From Plasmodium malariae (taxonomy: Eukaryota > Apicomplexa > Aconoidasida > Haemosporida > Plasmodiidae): a stretch of 64,000 nucleotides of DNA. The position numbers and the translations under genes were made by a program. Below are positions 1-12,640 of this stretch, one piece after another. The notes beneath the pieces were generated by a model. The model did no database searches and was not told the origin of the DNA. It saw only the letters and a list, made by a program, of their open reading frames with translations. Numbering within the stretch: position 1 is the first letter of the stretch; each line of letters begins with the position of its first letter. The DNA lies in NCBI RefSeq assembly GCF_900090045.1, contig NC_041778.1:62001-126000 (forward strand), written 5' to 3'.

Positions 1-1622
1 ATTATTATAATATATGTTAGTAATTTGTTCACCTTTTTCATGCAATATTCTCTATATATTGTAGTTTCATTTTCAGTATATCATATGCATTCTTTTACAA
101 AGAATAAAATATTCATGAATTATTTTATTGATCAAACATTATTTTTTAAAGTACATATAAGTCAGATAACGGAAATATATATTAATACTACATTATCATT
201 TTAATTTGGATCTATGAAAAAAAATATTTAATAAATAAAAATTTAACACGAAAATATACAAGCAAAACAGTTAAATGAGAAATATATACATTACATATAT
301 TTAATTAAACCTTATAAAAAAAATACAGTAGTTTTTTACATTAACATAATTAACGCTTATCTAACCAAAAAAAAGCTTTTTTTTATTTATGAATTAACTA
401 TATAATAATAATACATTTATTTCAATTATATTTTATTTAAAATATGAGCATTATAAATAAAAATAATTTAGCGATTGTTATTATAAACTATATATATTTT
501 ATACTCTTTTAAAATGATATTAACTCTTAATTTATTTATAGACATAAGAAATAGGACATATATATATATATATATATATACTTATTTATTTTCATTCCTA
601 TAATGATAATTTGAACTTTTAGAGACATGCGCATATATAAAATTTCATTATTAAGAAAAAGAAAAAAAAAAAATTCGTATATTTTATATATTAATATTTA
701 TTTTCATTTAATACATTCAATTTATCTTTTGTTCATGTAAAAAATAAGAAACAACATATTGTATATTTATTTGTAAATATTCAATACAATATATATTTAA
801 ATATTTTTGGAAAATTGTATAAACACCCGAATTAGATGGAATAATAAAAAAATTAAATGCCATTAACTCTTCATATAGCCATGAATATTTATAAATCTAA
901 AGTTATTAAATAATTACAAATAAAAAGTATTCAATAAAAATATTATTTTATTAAGCATTCACATATTCCTTTTTGATCAATGCAATATGGAAAAATGTGT
1001 GTTAAAAGGATTTTTACATTAAATATGCTTTATAATTATTATGTCATAATATATTTTACAGAATAAATATTATGTTTTTATAATATATATATATGTTAAC
1101 GGAAAAAAGCATATTCATTTTATTATATTATATAGAAATAAGACACATACACTTTTAATTTATAAGTAATAACACATTTTTTTATTATGTGATTGAATAA
1201 TCTCTTTACAATAGAACACGAAAAAAGATAGAAAAATACTCTTTTTATTTTATTTACAAATTACTATGATTTAATTATAATTTGCGAAATATGCCATTAA
1301 ATGTTATGTTCAACATGAAAATTTTTATTTTCCTTAAAAATTTACTCAAAGACACGAATATATATTAAAATATAATATTTAATTAAATAAAAACATATAT
1401 TATAATAAAAATACAAAAACATTAAAACATTAAAATTTTCCATAAATGAAAAAACAAAAAAAATATTTTTTATATTTATATGTATCAGAAAGAGTAGGTA
1501 TATGTGAGTGTATTTGTGAAATTTAAGCAATTACTGTAATGTATAAAAAAATATATATCTAAAAATATTACAGATATTACTTCTCATTAAAGACTTCCCT
1601 AATCAAATTAGCACTTAATATA
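1..1622. other. AT-rich intergenic region, no gene seen
   Basis: This is the left edge of the window, downstream of the minus-strand fam-l-type gene. It holds poly-A/T tracts and a short TA run near 558-580. A 62-codon Ile/Phe/Tyr-rich frame at 1342-1530 on the minus strand has neither the composition nor the motifs of the neighbouring genes and is taken as chance. Confidence 0.6.
558..580. repeat. TA dinucleotide run
   Basis: An uninterrupted AT/TA run of about 23 bases in intergenic DNA. Confidence 0.9.
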
Positions 1623-2524
1623 TTATTCATTTAACTGGGCCCTCAATTTAATATTATTATATTTTTCTTTATTTTTAAGGATCTTAAAAGTCACTGTAAC
1701 AATTAATATAACTATTGCAATCAAAATTACACCATATACCATATAAAAAAAATGATGTCGAGCGTTACCCATTATAGCTATCAGTGCTTTTTCCCACCAT
1801 GCATCTAACTTCAGTGCCTTATAAAATGCACCTCCTGGTTGTGGTAAACAATTATATTTTTGTAATATAGGCATTCCTATTCCCACCAATAAAATAGGAA
1901 GAAATATATAAACAATATAACGGTATTTTCTAAATTTTAGTTTTTTTGAAGCTATGGTAGCAATCATCCTATTTTTTTTAATATAATCATCATGATCTAT
2001 TTTTTTGACCCATTTTCTTTCATATTGGAAATGCTTTCCATCAAAAAATCCATTATTATAATCAATAACTTGTTTATAGTATTGTCCCTTTTTTAATGAA
2101 CTTATACTAGAATTTTTTTTTTTTCCTTTGGCCATTTTTGCATCAGTAGATATATCTTTTTGTTCGCCTTCACAGTTATCTTCCATTGTTTTTAACCATA
2201 TAATATTCGAATTATTATTTTTTTTACTTTTTGCTAGTAATCTACAAATTCTTGTATTTAATTTACCGTCAAAGTTGTATTTTTCATCAATGTGTTTGTT
2301 AAACGTACTCTGAAAAAAAATAAATAAATTTTTGATATTAAAAATAATATATTATGCAATGGAAAAAAAAAGTATTAAAAAAAATAGAACAAGAAGAATA
2401 TGTATATTACAAATATCCTTAAAAAAATTTATTATACCATATCATTGCAAAATAGACATGTCCATCTTATAAGGATAAAAGTATAAATTTTAATAAATAA
2501 TAGTGACATTATTTTTTCTTCCAT
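1623..2524 (-). CDS. fam-l-type exported protein, two exons
   Basis: Predicted 257-residue exported protein, probably inserted in a membrane of the infected red cell. Exon 1 (2438-2524) encodes a 29-residue hydrophobic signal-like segment starting MEEKIMSLLFIKIYTFIL. A 128-base GTATAA...CAG intron follows, and exon 2 (1623-2309) keeps the frame. Residues 49-55 (RICRLLA) sit where fam-l/fam-m proteins carry their export motif, but they do not form a strict RxLxE/Q/D. A Lys/Ser-rich stretch is followed by the block QYYKQVIDYNNGFFDGKHF, which I recognise from P. malariae fam-l proteins. Two membrane segments lie at about residues 160-178 and 217-238, with a basic tail after the second. The ATG was chosen because exon 1 is 87 bases in all three fam-type genes here. 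It is transcribed away from the STP1 to its right. The family is confident; the fam-l rather than fam-m label rests on memory of the central block. Confidence 0.85.
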
Positions 2525-5485
2525 AATATGTATCTTTAATTTAATAGTATATCTACTGAGAAAATTATTAAGAAAAATATAATATACTTTTAATGATGTA
2601 AGATACTGTATTTATTTTAAAAAGTTTTTTCTATTATAGCTTCATAAATACTTAATACAGTTCATATAGCTATAACATATTTTACGTTTTTCGTAAAGAA
2701 AAATAACTTTAAAAATTTAATTCCACAGTATTAATCTAATTTTTATTTTAAAAAAGCATTTCTTTAAAATAAAAAGTTTTATTTCATTCATAATCATACA
2801 AAACGCAAAATATACTCAATTAATATAGTACACTAATCAAATAATTTTGTTATTCGTACTTTTCATTATGAAATAAAATAAAAGAATATATATACAATGT
2901 CTTAAATATTTAGAATGTATGAGCTTTATATACAACATAAAATTTTCAGAATATATATTTAATGCTCTCCTCTACATATTATGATAATAATTACAAACTT
3001 TAAGTATGCTATCATGTAAATAATTCCAATTTTATAAAAGTTATATTTTATAAAAACAGGTAATTATCGTTAAGAAATATTAATTATTATTTCATAATAA
3101 TGATGGTAATAATAAATGAAAGAAAGGTATTTCGTTCAAAAATTTTTCTTTGTATTAATTACAAGTGATTTCGTTAGTACTTATTGTCCTGCAACTTTTT
3201 ACTGTCAATAACATATATATATAATTAAATTTATAATGTACTACTAATAGTTATTAAAGATATGTAATTTTTAATTAGATCCTAAGGCTACTTTTTTAAT
3301 TTTGTATTAAATTCATGAAAATATAAATTTTTATTTAATTATGTTTTATATCATAATTCTTGAAAATTATAATTTTTATTTAATTTTATTTTGTATCATT
3401 ATTTATAAACGAAAATTCTTCATATGTATGGACGAATTTCATTTTTTTCTTTTCATTTAAATATATATAATTAGAACAAATATTAATATATACAAAATAA
3501 AGGATTAACAGTACAATTAGTAAAAAATATTACATGAAATTGAAGTAATTCAGAAATATTTCAAATGAAATAAATTTACAAATAAGAAAAAAAAATATAA
3601 ATTTTAATATATATGTAACAAATAAAAAAGATCAACAATGTAATTTAAAAAGATAAACAATTTTGTAATTTTTTTATTTTTTTTTACAAGTTTTATATTA
3701 TGTTATATATATTTTTTTGCACAAAAGTAATTCAAGAGCGTATATTAAAGGCATAACATAATGAAAAAACATAAGCATATAAATAAATAATACTATATTA
3801 AAAACATTTTTACAGTTATAATTAGTTATTTCTTATTCTTTCTGTTCCTTGTGCATTGTAAAAGGAACAGTGATAATTATATAAATACAATATTCTCAAA
3901 AATTGTTGAAATTGTATGAAATATAACGTTATATATTTGTTCCCTTAAAAAATTATTATACTGCGAAGAACATTAAAATATTTTAAAAAATTATCAATTA
4001 ATATATATATATATTTTTTTTTTTAAATAATATATACCTTAAGCACTTGTTTCAATTAAATAAATGAAATTGGAAAAAGATTAAAAATATTTACAGTATC
4101 ACGGAATACTCTATGTTGTTGTAAATATATTAGAATTGTTCTTTATTATTATTTACGTATTCATTTTTTAAAAGTAATATAAATTAATACGTAACTTTCT
4201 TATTTTGCATGCAGAGTAAATATATAATAGTGTCTTTAAATAGATTTTCTCATAGTTATGAAGTACAGTAAAAACCAAAAAATATATAATATGTTATTAA
4301 TTTATTTATTCTTATATATATACTAATAATTACAGATATATAACCATAAAATTTCACTAATTTTTATACTATTTAATGTAGTATATGATTCCATCTATAA
4401 GAAATGATAATTTTATTTTATTACAAAGTTACCATTTACATTTCATTTTCAAACATATAGAAGTATAATTAATTTTAATATAAGTATATCCAAATAATTT
4501 TTCTTATTTTGTGACAAGTTAAAAAACTTATTTTCATTAATTAATATATATAAATATATATTTTGTTAATTAAAATTTAGAATAACTGAAAACATTCCAA
4601 TTCATTGTGGCAATATCCATATACAGAAGTATATATGTATATAATAATTTATACTATTTTAAAAATACTAACAGATATATACCATAAATATTTAATATTT
4701 AGCCAATTTATATATATATTCAATGTTAAGTGTCATAATGTTATTTAATAGCATGTACTTTCAAGAGCCCAAGATACAATATATAATAATTTATATAATG
4801 TTAGAGTTCATTTCTTCATACGGTGTATTAAATATAAAAAAATATTAACAGTATAATTATAACAGTATAACTGTTTATATTATAAATAAATAACGAAAAT
4901 TACAAAGTAGAAAAAAAAATTCGATCACTACTGATAATTATTTGATTTATAGTTTATATTATTTCGGATAATCAAAAGAATAAAGGAATTATTTTCATTA
5001 TTACAAGTAATAATCTTTATATATACATATGTCCTTGTGTTAGGAAAAGAAAAGAAAAACACACACACACAATACTTATGTAATGATATATTTACATGAT
5101 AATGTGTACATTTCCTATTAATGTTACTTATATGTAATTTTGTATTGATAGCTATTTGTATTTTTCTGTATAAAGGTCACATTAATATTACATACAAATA
5201 TATCCTTAACTGTTTTTTAATATAAAAATGATTATGATATATATCCAGTTATAATATATTTATGTAAAGTATAAAAAAGATAACAATCATAAAAAATAAA
5301 TATTTATATATTCAATTAGTTTATATTCCTCATTAAAAATCCTATGTGGTTTATAATTTTATAGTTTCTGTTAATTAATAGACATTAATTATAAATTATA
5401 CTATTGATAATTAAAAACATAAAAATTTTAATTTTTCATTCAAATGTTTATTTTTAACGATCTATAGAAATAATGTAGGGATATT
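2525..5485. other. Intergenic region between fam-l-type gene and STP1 copy 1
   Basis: The shared upstream region of two genes transcribed away from each other. No coding frame was found. The last ~900 bases (from about 4550) resemble the DNA upstream of the other STP1 copies, for example the tract around 4561-4610 and its counterpart near 24430-24480, and belong to the repeated unit. Any promoters are here but no motif can be assigned. Confidence 0.6.
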
Positions 5486-8005
5486 ATGGGAGGTTCACAA
5501 TCTATAGTAATATTAATTATTTTTTAATATAACTTAATTTGTTATTAATATATTTATTTATAATAAAAAAAAGCGAAAATACAACTAACATAAAAATTAA
5601 TGCCTATATATTTCATAATTATTTTTTCTGAATCTAGTTCTCAAGGGGAGAACATGAATTATTGAAGAGTTGGGCTAAGTCACATAATATAGTAGCTAAA
5701 ATAAATTATATCATAAGTAAAACTAATTCCTTAAGTAGAAGGGGTATTAAGAAATATGATTTTAGAAAAGAATGCTTACATCTAGTGAATTTTCTAATTA
5801 AACAAAAGAATGCACGTCCAAATATTTTGTCAGAGAAAAGGTGGGAAGCACTACTTAGAGAATATTTAAGTACATATTTTAACAATCCTTCTATACATGG
5901 AATATGTCCTTTTATATTAAAGGAGCAAGAAAGAGAACTTTTAAAATTATCATATAAGGCACAAGATTTCTGTAAAGAAAAAAATGATCGGCTAAAATTG
6001 CTAATACCCTATAAAACAGAAAATAAAAATTCATATAAATGTAACAATGATCCTAAATGTATAACAAACTTTAAAGAATATAATGCGTGGATTATAAATA
6101 CAAGAGAAGGTTTTTTTCGAAACAGAATCTTTAAGATATCCCAAGCAATACCACAAGAAATCGATTTTTCGAGAGACGAATTATGCGATGTATTCAATGA
6201 TAAAACTTTTCATGAACTCGTAATCGAAGACTTGGATAAAAATGTATACATTCAAGATTCGTATCAAGGACATGAAATAATTACAGAAAATGTAGGAGAA
6301 CGAAATTCAACAATAGATTCACATACACAGGAATATAAAACTGCTCACGAAGATGAATCTCACTCATCTGATACATCTGAGCAAGATCCAGTACCACAAT
6401 CCGATACTTCTGAAGAACAAATGTTAAAAATTCAACCTGAAGATAAGTACTTAGAACAAAATTTATTATTGCAAGTTCTTAAACAATTGGAAACTCCTCA
6501 AGGTACAATAAAACCTTTACTTGAAGGCATATACTTAAGTAAAGTTAATTAATCTGATTTGTCAAAACATAACGAATCCACTATTGTTACAAATTTGTTG
6601 GTTGTCCCTGCATTCCCTATAGTTACATATGCCACTTATGCTCTTTATTTTCCTATTTTTGAAATAACTATTTTAAACAATATACATATTTAAAATGTAC
6701 TTACAGGTCTACATGGAAATATATCTATTACATACGTATCATTTTTTTTAATAATTTTTCCAGTTGTTATACTCTTTTTCCTTTTTATTAAAGTAATATA
6801 AACCTTATGTATTAAATATATATTTAACGTATGATTATTGTAATAATTTTACTTACAAAACACTCTTTGCTCTATTGCAGTACGCTTCAAAGATGATGTT
6901 TAAACAAAAGAAAAAGATAAAAAGAAGACATTTGAAGTTAATGAAAATAGTAACACCTTCACTTGCTGATGGAAAAAGTAAGTGTTTAACGCATACACAT
7001 ATAGAAGATCCCTTATATAATGATGAAAAAAATGCAAAAAGTGTAATATTACGTGAACACAAAATGAACAAAAACATAAAAACATCAAAGAGAAAAAAGG
7101 ACAGAACAAAAACTATTATAGAAATACATATGCAAGTGCTTGAAGAATGCAGAAATGAAGAATGGGAATCCAATAAAGGAGAATTTTTAAAAATATGCTT
7201 AGAAGTGTTTACTAATGAAAAATATAAAATTTATCCTCATTTAACAAACGAAGAACTGATAATGGAAAGTACTAAAAGAATGAATGACGCTGAACTACAA
7301 AAATTGCTGTGGAATAAATGGGTAGAAAGACATGGAAACCTCTTAGAAAAATTGAAAAAAGAGGATTGGTTTATCAATTTGAAAAATGAATGGAAAAAGG
7401 AAAAAGCTTACATAAAAAAAATGGAAGAATTAAAAAAGAAATCTTCTAATGAAAACCACAACTTTTCATTTTTAGAAAGAGAAAAAGATATATGGAAACA
7501 GTGGATATTCAAAAAGGGTACTATTATAGAACAGTATTTGGAACAGGAATTGTTTAAATCATCGGAAGAGAAGTTGCAGAATATGTTATATAAGTTCGAA
7601 ATTGAAGAAACTATAAATGACGTAACATTAATAAGTATAGAAGAACTGCAGTACAACAAATGTTATCAAGAATTCTATAAATACGTAAAAACAAAAGTAC
7701 TAGCAAAACTTTGTATTCTCGTATTTATGATGGTATTAGAAGAATGTAAAAAAGAGCGCTTTATAGAAAATAGTGAATCGTATTTTGATAGTTCCATAAA
7801 TGAATGGAAGAGAGAAGCAAATTCAACGAAAGTATCAGAAATTATAAAAAGCACAACTAATGTTAAAGGGGACATTTCGGAAAATAAGGAAAATACTGAT
7901 CATATAGAAGAAAACTTTAGAAAGGATATAGTTCATTGGATAAGTGAAGAAGATAAATATATAAATTTCATAGTTAATAATGAGCAGGTTGACAAATCTT
8001 CTTAA
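5486..8005 (+). CDS. STP1 protein, copy 1, four exons
   Basis: Predicted 698-residue type-I-like membrane protein of the STP1 family, which is related to SURFIN through its Trp-rich cytoplasmic part. Exons: 5486-5506 (MGGSQSI), 5638-6502, 6707-6792, 6881-8005. Residues about 8-190 form the STP1 N-terminal domain with spaced cysteines (ECLHLVNFLI, HGICPFIL, DFCKEK, KCNNDPKC). An acidic Ser/Gln/Glu linker follows to about 295. Exon 3 supplies one membrane segment (about 305-323). Exon 4 starts with a Lys/Arg run and carries the Trp-rich domain (EDWFINLKNEWKKEK; WKQWIFKKG). Two TAA codons, at 6550 and 6691, would break the gene if read through, but both fall in a proposed 204-base phase-1 intron. 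Exon 3 (86 bases) and intron 3 (88 bases) match copy 2 in length exactly. If that intron is not spliced, the product is truncated before its membrane segment. Confidence 0.82.
6503..6706 (+). other. Predicted phase-1 intron 2 of STP1 copy 1
   Basis: The donor is CAAG|GTACAA and the acceptor TTACAG|GTCTAC; joining gives an in-frame Gly codon. The intron contains the TAA at 6550 and a second TAA at 6691. The second is aligned with a TAA in the other two STP1 copies. Confidence 0.65.
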
Positions 8006-11000
8006 ATAACAGAAAAACATATTTTATAAGTTCACGGTAATACATCCAAAATATAATCTAATAATATATAATAGAAAACATGTTACCAATGAAAAATATT
8101 TCTTAAATACTCTGATATCATAAGGGAATAAAGAAGAAGAAGAATATAATGATTAATATAAAAGAAAACAAGTTTCCTAATATATGATGAATGAAATTCA
8201 GAATTTTAAAAAATGTTTTCAACATATATGATTTTTTTTATTTCTGTAGGAATATCTACAAAAAATTTTTATTAATCCTTTATTTAATAACAATAGAAAT
8301 ATGTTAATCCATATAGAAAAAAATCAATTTTTTTGTATTAATTAATGATACCAATTTTCAAAATTTCTAAGCAGTATTTTTTGTTTGTATCCATAATAAT
8401 CAATATCTTCAGTAAAATTATAAGGCATGTTAATTTTATAACTTATAATTTTAAAATGTATATTAATTTACTATATGTATATATATAGATAGATTAGATT
8501 AATATATAATATTGAAAACTAGGTTTCCACAATAGTAATATTAAAGACAACATTGGTACCATAAATAAGAACTCTTCTATTATATATGTATTATTTATTA
8601 AATTTTTTTTTGTTTTTCCTATATAATCAATTTGTTTAAACTTCCTTTATGTAATTTTTCTATGAAATTTCATAACTATATATCATTATGCTTTATCTTA
8701 AGCGGATTAAAATTTTAGAAAGATTAATAATAATAGCATATATAATGTATAATAGAAAAAAAAATATTACGTTCCTCTATAATTTATTTTTTCTTCATAT
8801 TAAACTGCAAAGTCACATTATGTTGAAGATCATATTTAACATGTATAATCCAAAGGAAATTTTAAAGAATATATTTTTAAATGAATAATACGCAATTAAA
8901 AATTAATTATAATTATAATTATACTATTATTAATAAGATGTAAAGCATAATATATATATATATCATAAATTATTTTGTTTTTTAAAGATATAATACACTT
9001 AATAACATTATATTATATTCCTTATTTTATGTAAATTTTATTTGTAAAAATATATGTTTATATATCTTCCATTCATATCTATGTGCTGCATACATAAGAT
9101 ATGTTGTTTACATTATTTATATGTGACACATAAAATGAATAATTAAAATACTTGTAAGTATTGGGAAATATAGTTATTGTTCTTAAATTATTTGTAAGGA
9201 ACAATTATAAAAATGGAAATAGTTTTAGTATATATAATTAAACATTTATAAATATATGTATTATATTTTTTTTATTCGTAGAGTATGATAACACGAAAAA
9301 ATAATATTTATTCATATATTTTCTATTAAGGTTGATAAAATATTTAAGAATTAAGATGTAAAAAACAGTTATATTAAAATTTCTTATTTTTTTTCCGACA
9401 AAAATTTTTAAAAATTTCATATTATATAACTAAATTTTTTTCTTTTTCTATAAATTATTATATGGAATATAATTGTATAGGAAAGAATAAATAATATTAA
9501 ATTACTTTTTATAATTAAATATTTTTATTACATAGAAATTTAGAGAAAACATAGATGTAACTTCTATGAAATTCTTAATAAAAAAATTTTTGTACAAATT
9601 TATATATCTCATTAACAATAGAAAAATATAGCACAATATTATTGCTCCTTCAAATTGTGTGTTATAATTGTTCTTTCTACGTAGTAAATTGCACGATTGT
9701 TATTTTCACAGTGTATATTTTACAAAATACTTGAATTCATCATGATCATTAATTTCATTATGTGTAAAATATATTTCTGATAAATTTAGCCCTCTTATAT
9801 ATTATGACGATTACGTATATTAGTTATATATGATGATGAATATAAGTGATTATAAATGAACATAGGGATATAGTATAAAATGTAACAAACAGTAGGTCAT
9901 TGCATATTTCTAATTGTAGAAATTCTTTAATAACTTATTTTTATGTTGATTAAATTTTTTTAAAAATGAAATATTTACGTATACATTCATCTCAACATCC
10001 CATGTGTAATAAAATTAAAACTTGAAATAATTAATAGTTTATATATATATATTTATATTATTTTAAAGGATCTCAGTATATATAATTTTTTACCCCATTC
10101 ATGTTTGTTCTAATATTTACTAATTTCTTAGTTATGGTGTTCTTAATGTATTATAGATATAATTGTTCATTAAATTAAATAATTTATTTTCCACATAATT
10201 CAACATGTTAATTTTATATATATATAAAATTTAGGATTACTGTAACATTCATAAGCTAAATTTTACCATCATTAGCTATTTATAATATGATACATAGATT
10301 AAGAACTCATAAATCTCATTACAATAAAATTCTATTTTTTTCATATTATTGACATGTAAAATCATATAGTAAATATTATACAGAGCTATATTAAAGAATA
10401 TAAATATACTTAAATTCGTTAACAATTTGTCCTTATAGAACTTTACAAAAAATATTTCCCCATATTGTACAATTTTATTGTTTTTAAAAAATAAAAATTT
10501 TGTTCTCATTCGCATATGTATATATTCATAAAAGAAGGAAAATAAAAATAGTAATTTAATATTTATTATAAACAATAAATGTAAAGAATATACAGAAACA
10601 TTTTCTTTATAGATATATTATACGGAGGAAACATTTAATAAACTATAAATATGCTTATATTTACTTAATAAATTTAATTAAATATTAGTATATGAATGAA
10701 ATACGAAAAAAAATTATTAACATATTATTAATAAGGTGTAAAAGAAAAAGTATAATTTTAACGACCAATACCTTATTACACGTAAAGTTAATACTTTTTT
10801 TATTTAATAATAATCTTATTTTATTGCTAAATCATTTAAAATAGCTAATAATTAATCCTAAAGAATCATTAAAGTTTAAATTAATTATATACAAAATATT
10901 CTATGATATTTTTAACATTTATATATTTATTACTTTTTATTACTTTTTTTTTTATTATATGTTCTTATTTTTATCACAATAATTCAATAAATAAAATTCT

Positions 11001-11870
11001 TCAAAATATTACTTTAAATATTATTTTATATATTGCATTATTAAAATTTTTTAATTAATATTAAAGCAGCAAAATACCTGGGAACCATGAGTAAAATTAT
11101 GTTTTATTTAATTAAAAAAAATAGAACTTTAGTTTATCTTATATAACAAAACATTAAAAGTAACCAGAATAAAAATATATTTTATTATTAACACGCCATT
11201 ATATATTTTTACTTATAATACATACATAAGTTAATACCTTATGTGATTCGAATGTATTAATTAAATGTATTTAATTAATTATTATCATTAGTATATATTG
11301 TTGTTCAAATTATTATGTTTTTTACAAATTAATTAAAAAAAAAAATTTATAACAGAGTTTAGAAGATTCCAATTTATTTTTTATTATTTTAATCGTTAAA
11401 GAGAAATGATAAATAATATTTTTCTAAAGACTAACCCATACCCATTATGTCACTTAATTTTATTACATTTTATTATTTCTAATAAATAAATTTTGACACT
11501 TTATTATCAAGTGTACTTAATGAATAAATTTGTTTAAAGTAAATTATTTACAGTCGTTTTTCTTCTAATTATAATACAATAATTAAATGCTTTTTAAAAT
11601 GCCATTATATTTATATTATTTTATATAATTATAATTATATATAAAATTTTCAGAGATATTTTTATTTAATGCCTTTTTTCTATTTTTACCTCTTAATGCA
11701 TGTTAAAATTATCTTAAACATGGGAGATCTAAGTAGTTATAAATTTTGAAGTAATAGGATACAATAAAAAAAAATTATTTCATATATTACATTGAATAAT
11801 ACCAAAAAACTATAATTCTAAAATTTATATTATTACAAAATATTTAATATCTCGAAATAAATTCAATACT
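8006..11870. other. Intergenic region after STP1 copy 1
   Basis: No gene seen. The 3' flank (8010-8160) is clearly homologous to that after the STP1 pseudogene (27836-27980), including AATGAAAAATATTTCTTAAA. The tract 8480-8650 recurs at 28310-28480 and 50260-50420, and 9960-10190 recurs near 29850-30070. Short open frames at 8688-8888, 9238-9420 and 10276-10575 are Ile/Tyr/Phe-rich with no family motif and are probably chance. Confidence 0.6.
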
Positions 11871-12640
11871 ATGGCAAGAGAAAGTAAATTTTACTACTTC
11901 ATTAGAGTTTTTTCATTTACGTTTTAAGTGTAGATATGCCAGTATTCCTATGAGGTTGTATAATGAACATATAAAAGAAATTTAATACAAATATTGTAAT
12001 AATAATCATTTATTTAAAAAAAAATATATATTTTATATATGTGTAGACATTTATATGTTTTTAAATATCTACTATAATTTTTAGAAAAATACCTTAGAAA
12101 GATTATATATCAAGAAAATTAACTTAAATAATACATCAGATAAAAGAGTATGAAAATAATTGTATGCAAAAACGCACTCATAACCGTAGCATTCAGAAAC
12201 ATCTTCATTAATAAGTATCGAATACATTTAAAAATACATGTAATTCATTCAAGGATGGTAATTTTTATAGAACAGAAAATGAGAAATTAGGAAAACCATA
12301 TAAAAAAAAAAAAAAAAATGTCAAGAGAAAAAAATTAATCATCATTAAAATGTAATATCTCAGAGGAAATAAGTACAAATTTTGAAAATTAAATATGAAA
12401 AATAAAAGACATTGTAATTAAAATGAACCGTAATTTAGACGGTATACTTAACGGAATAATTAAAAACATTTGCAAGTCTCTTAATACATTTTAGCAAAAA
12501 AATATGTCGCAGCTAAACTAACCCCACAATTATTGTATCCAGTAATATTTCTTCCTCTTTTAATGATTTCCCTTTCGTTATTTCCTTTATACTTTTTTGT
12601 ATCCAAAAAAAATGATTATTTAAATAAGTTTGAGAATTAG
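11871..12640 (+). pseudogene. Broken two-exon exported-protein gene, copy A
   Basis: Exon 1 (11871-11954) keeps an ATG and encodes a signal-like segment with KFYYFIRVFSFTF. It is interrupted by TAA and TAG but still ends TATGAG|GTTGTA, like copy B. Exon 2 starts after TTTTTAG near 12085 and is broken by many stops and frame changes. A last open stretch (about 12490-12640) encodes one strongly hydrophobic segment, TPQLLYPVIFLPLLMISLSL, then a short polar tail and a stop. Its exon 1 and position 3.9 kb after an STP1 match copies B and C, although its C-terminus differs from C, so it may be a divergent member. The parent is a Plasmodium exported protein of unknown function. Confidence 0.55.

Noticed and set aside
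6550..6552. TAA as a true end of STP1 copy 1
   Set aside because: The same frame continues with STP1-like sequence, and a G|GTACAA donor upstream with TTACAG downstream removes it together with the second TAA; still unproven without transcripts.
7408..7659. Minus-strand frames inside STP1 exon 4, and similar ones at 6853-7173, 47659-47940 and 48614-48970
   Set aside because: Antisense shadows of strongly coding STP1 exons.
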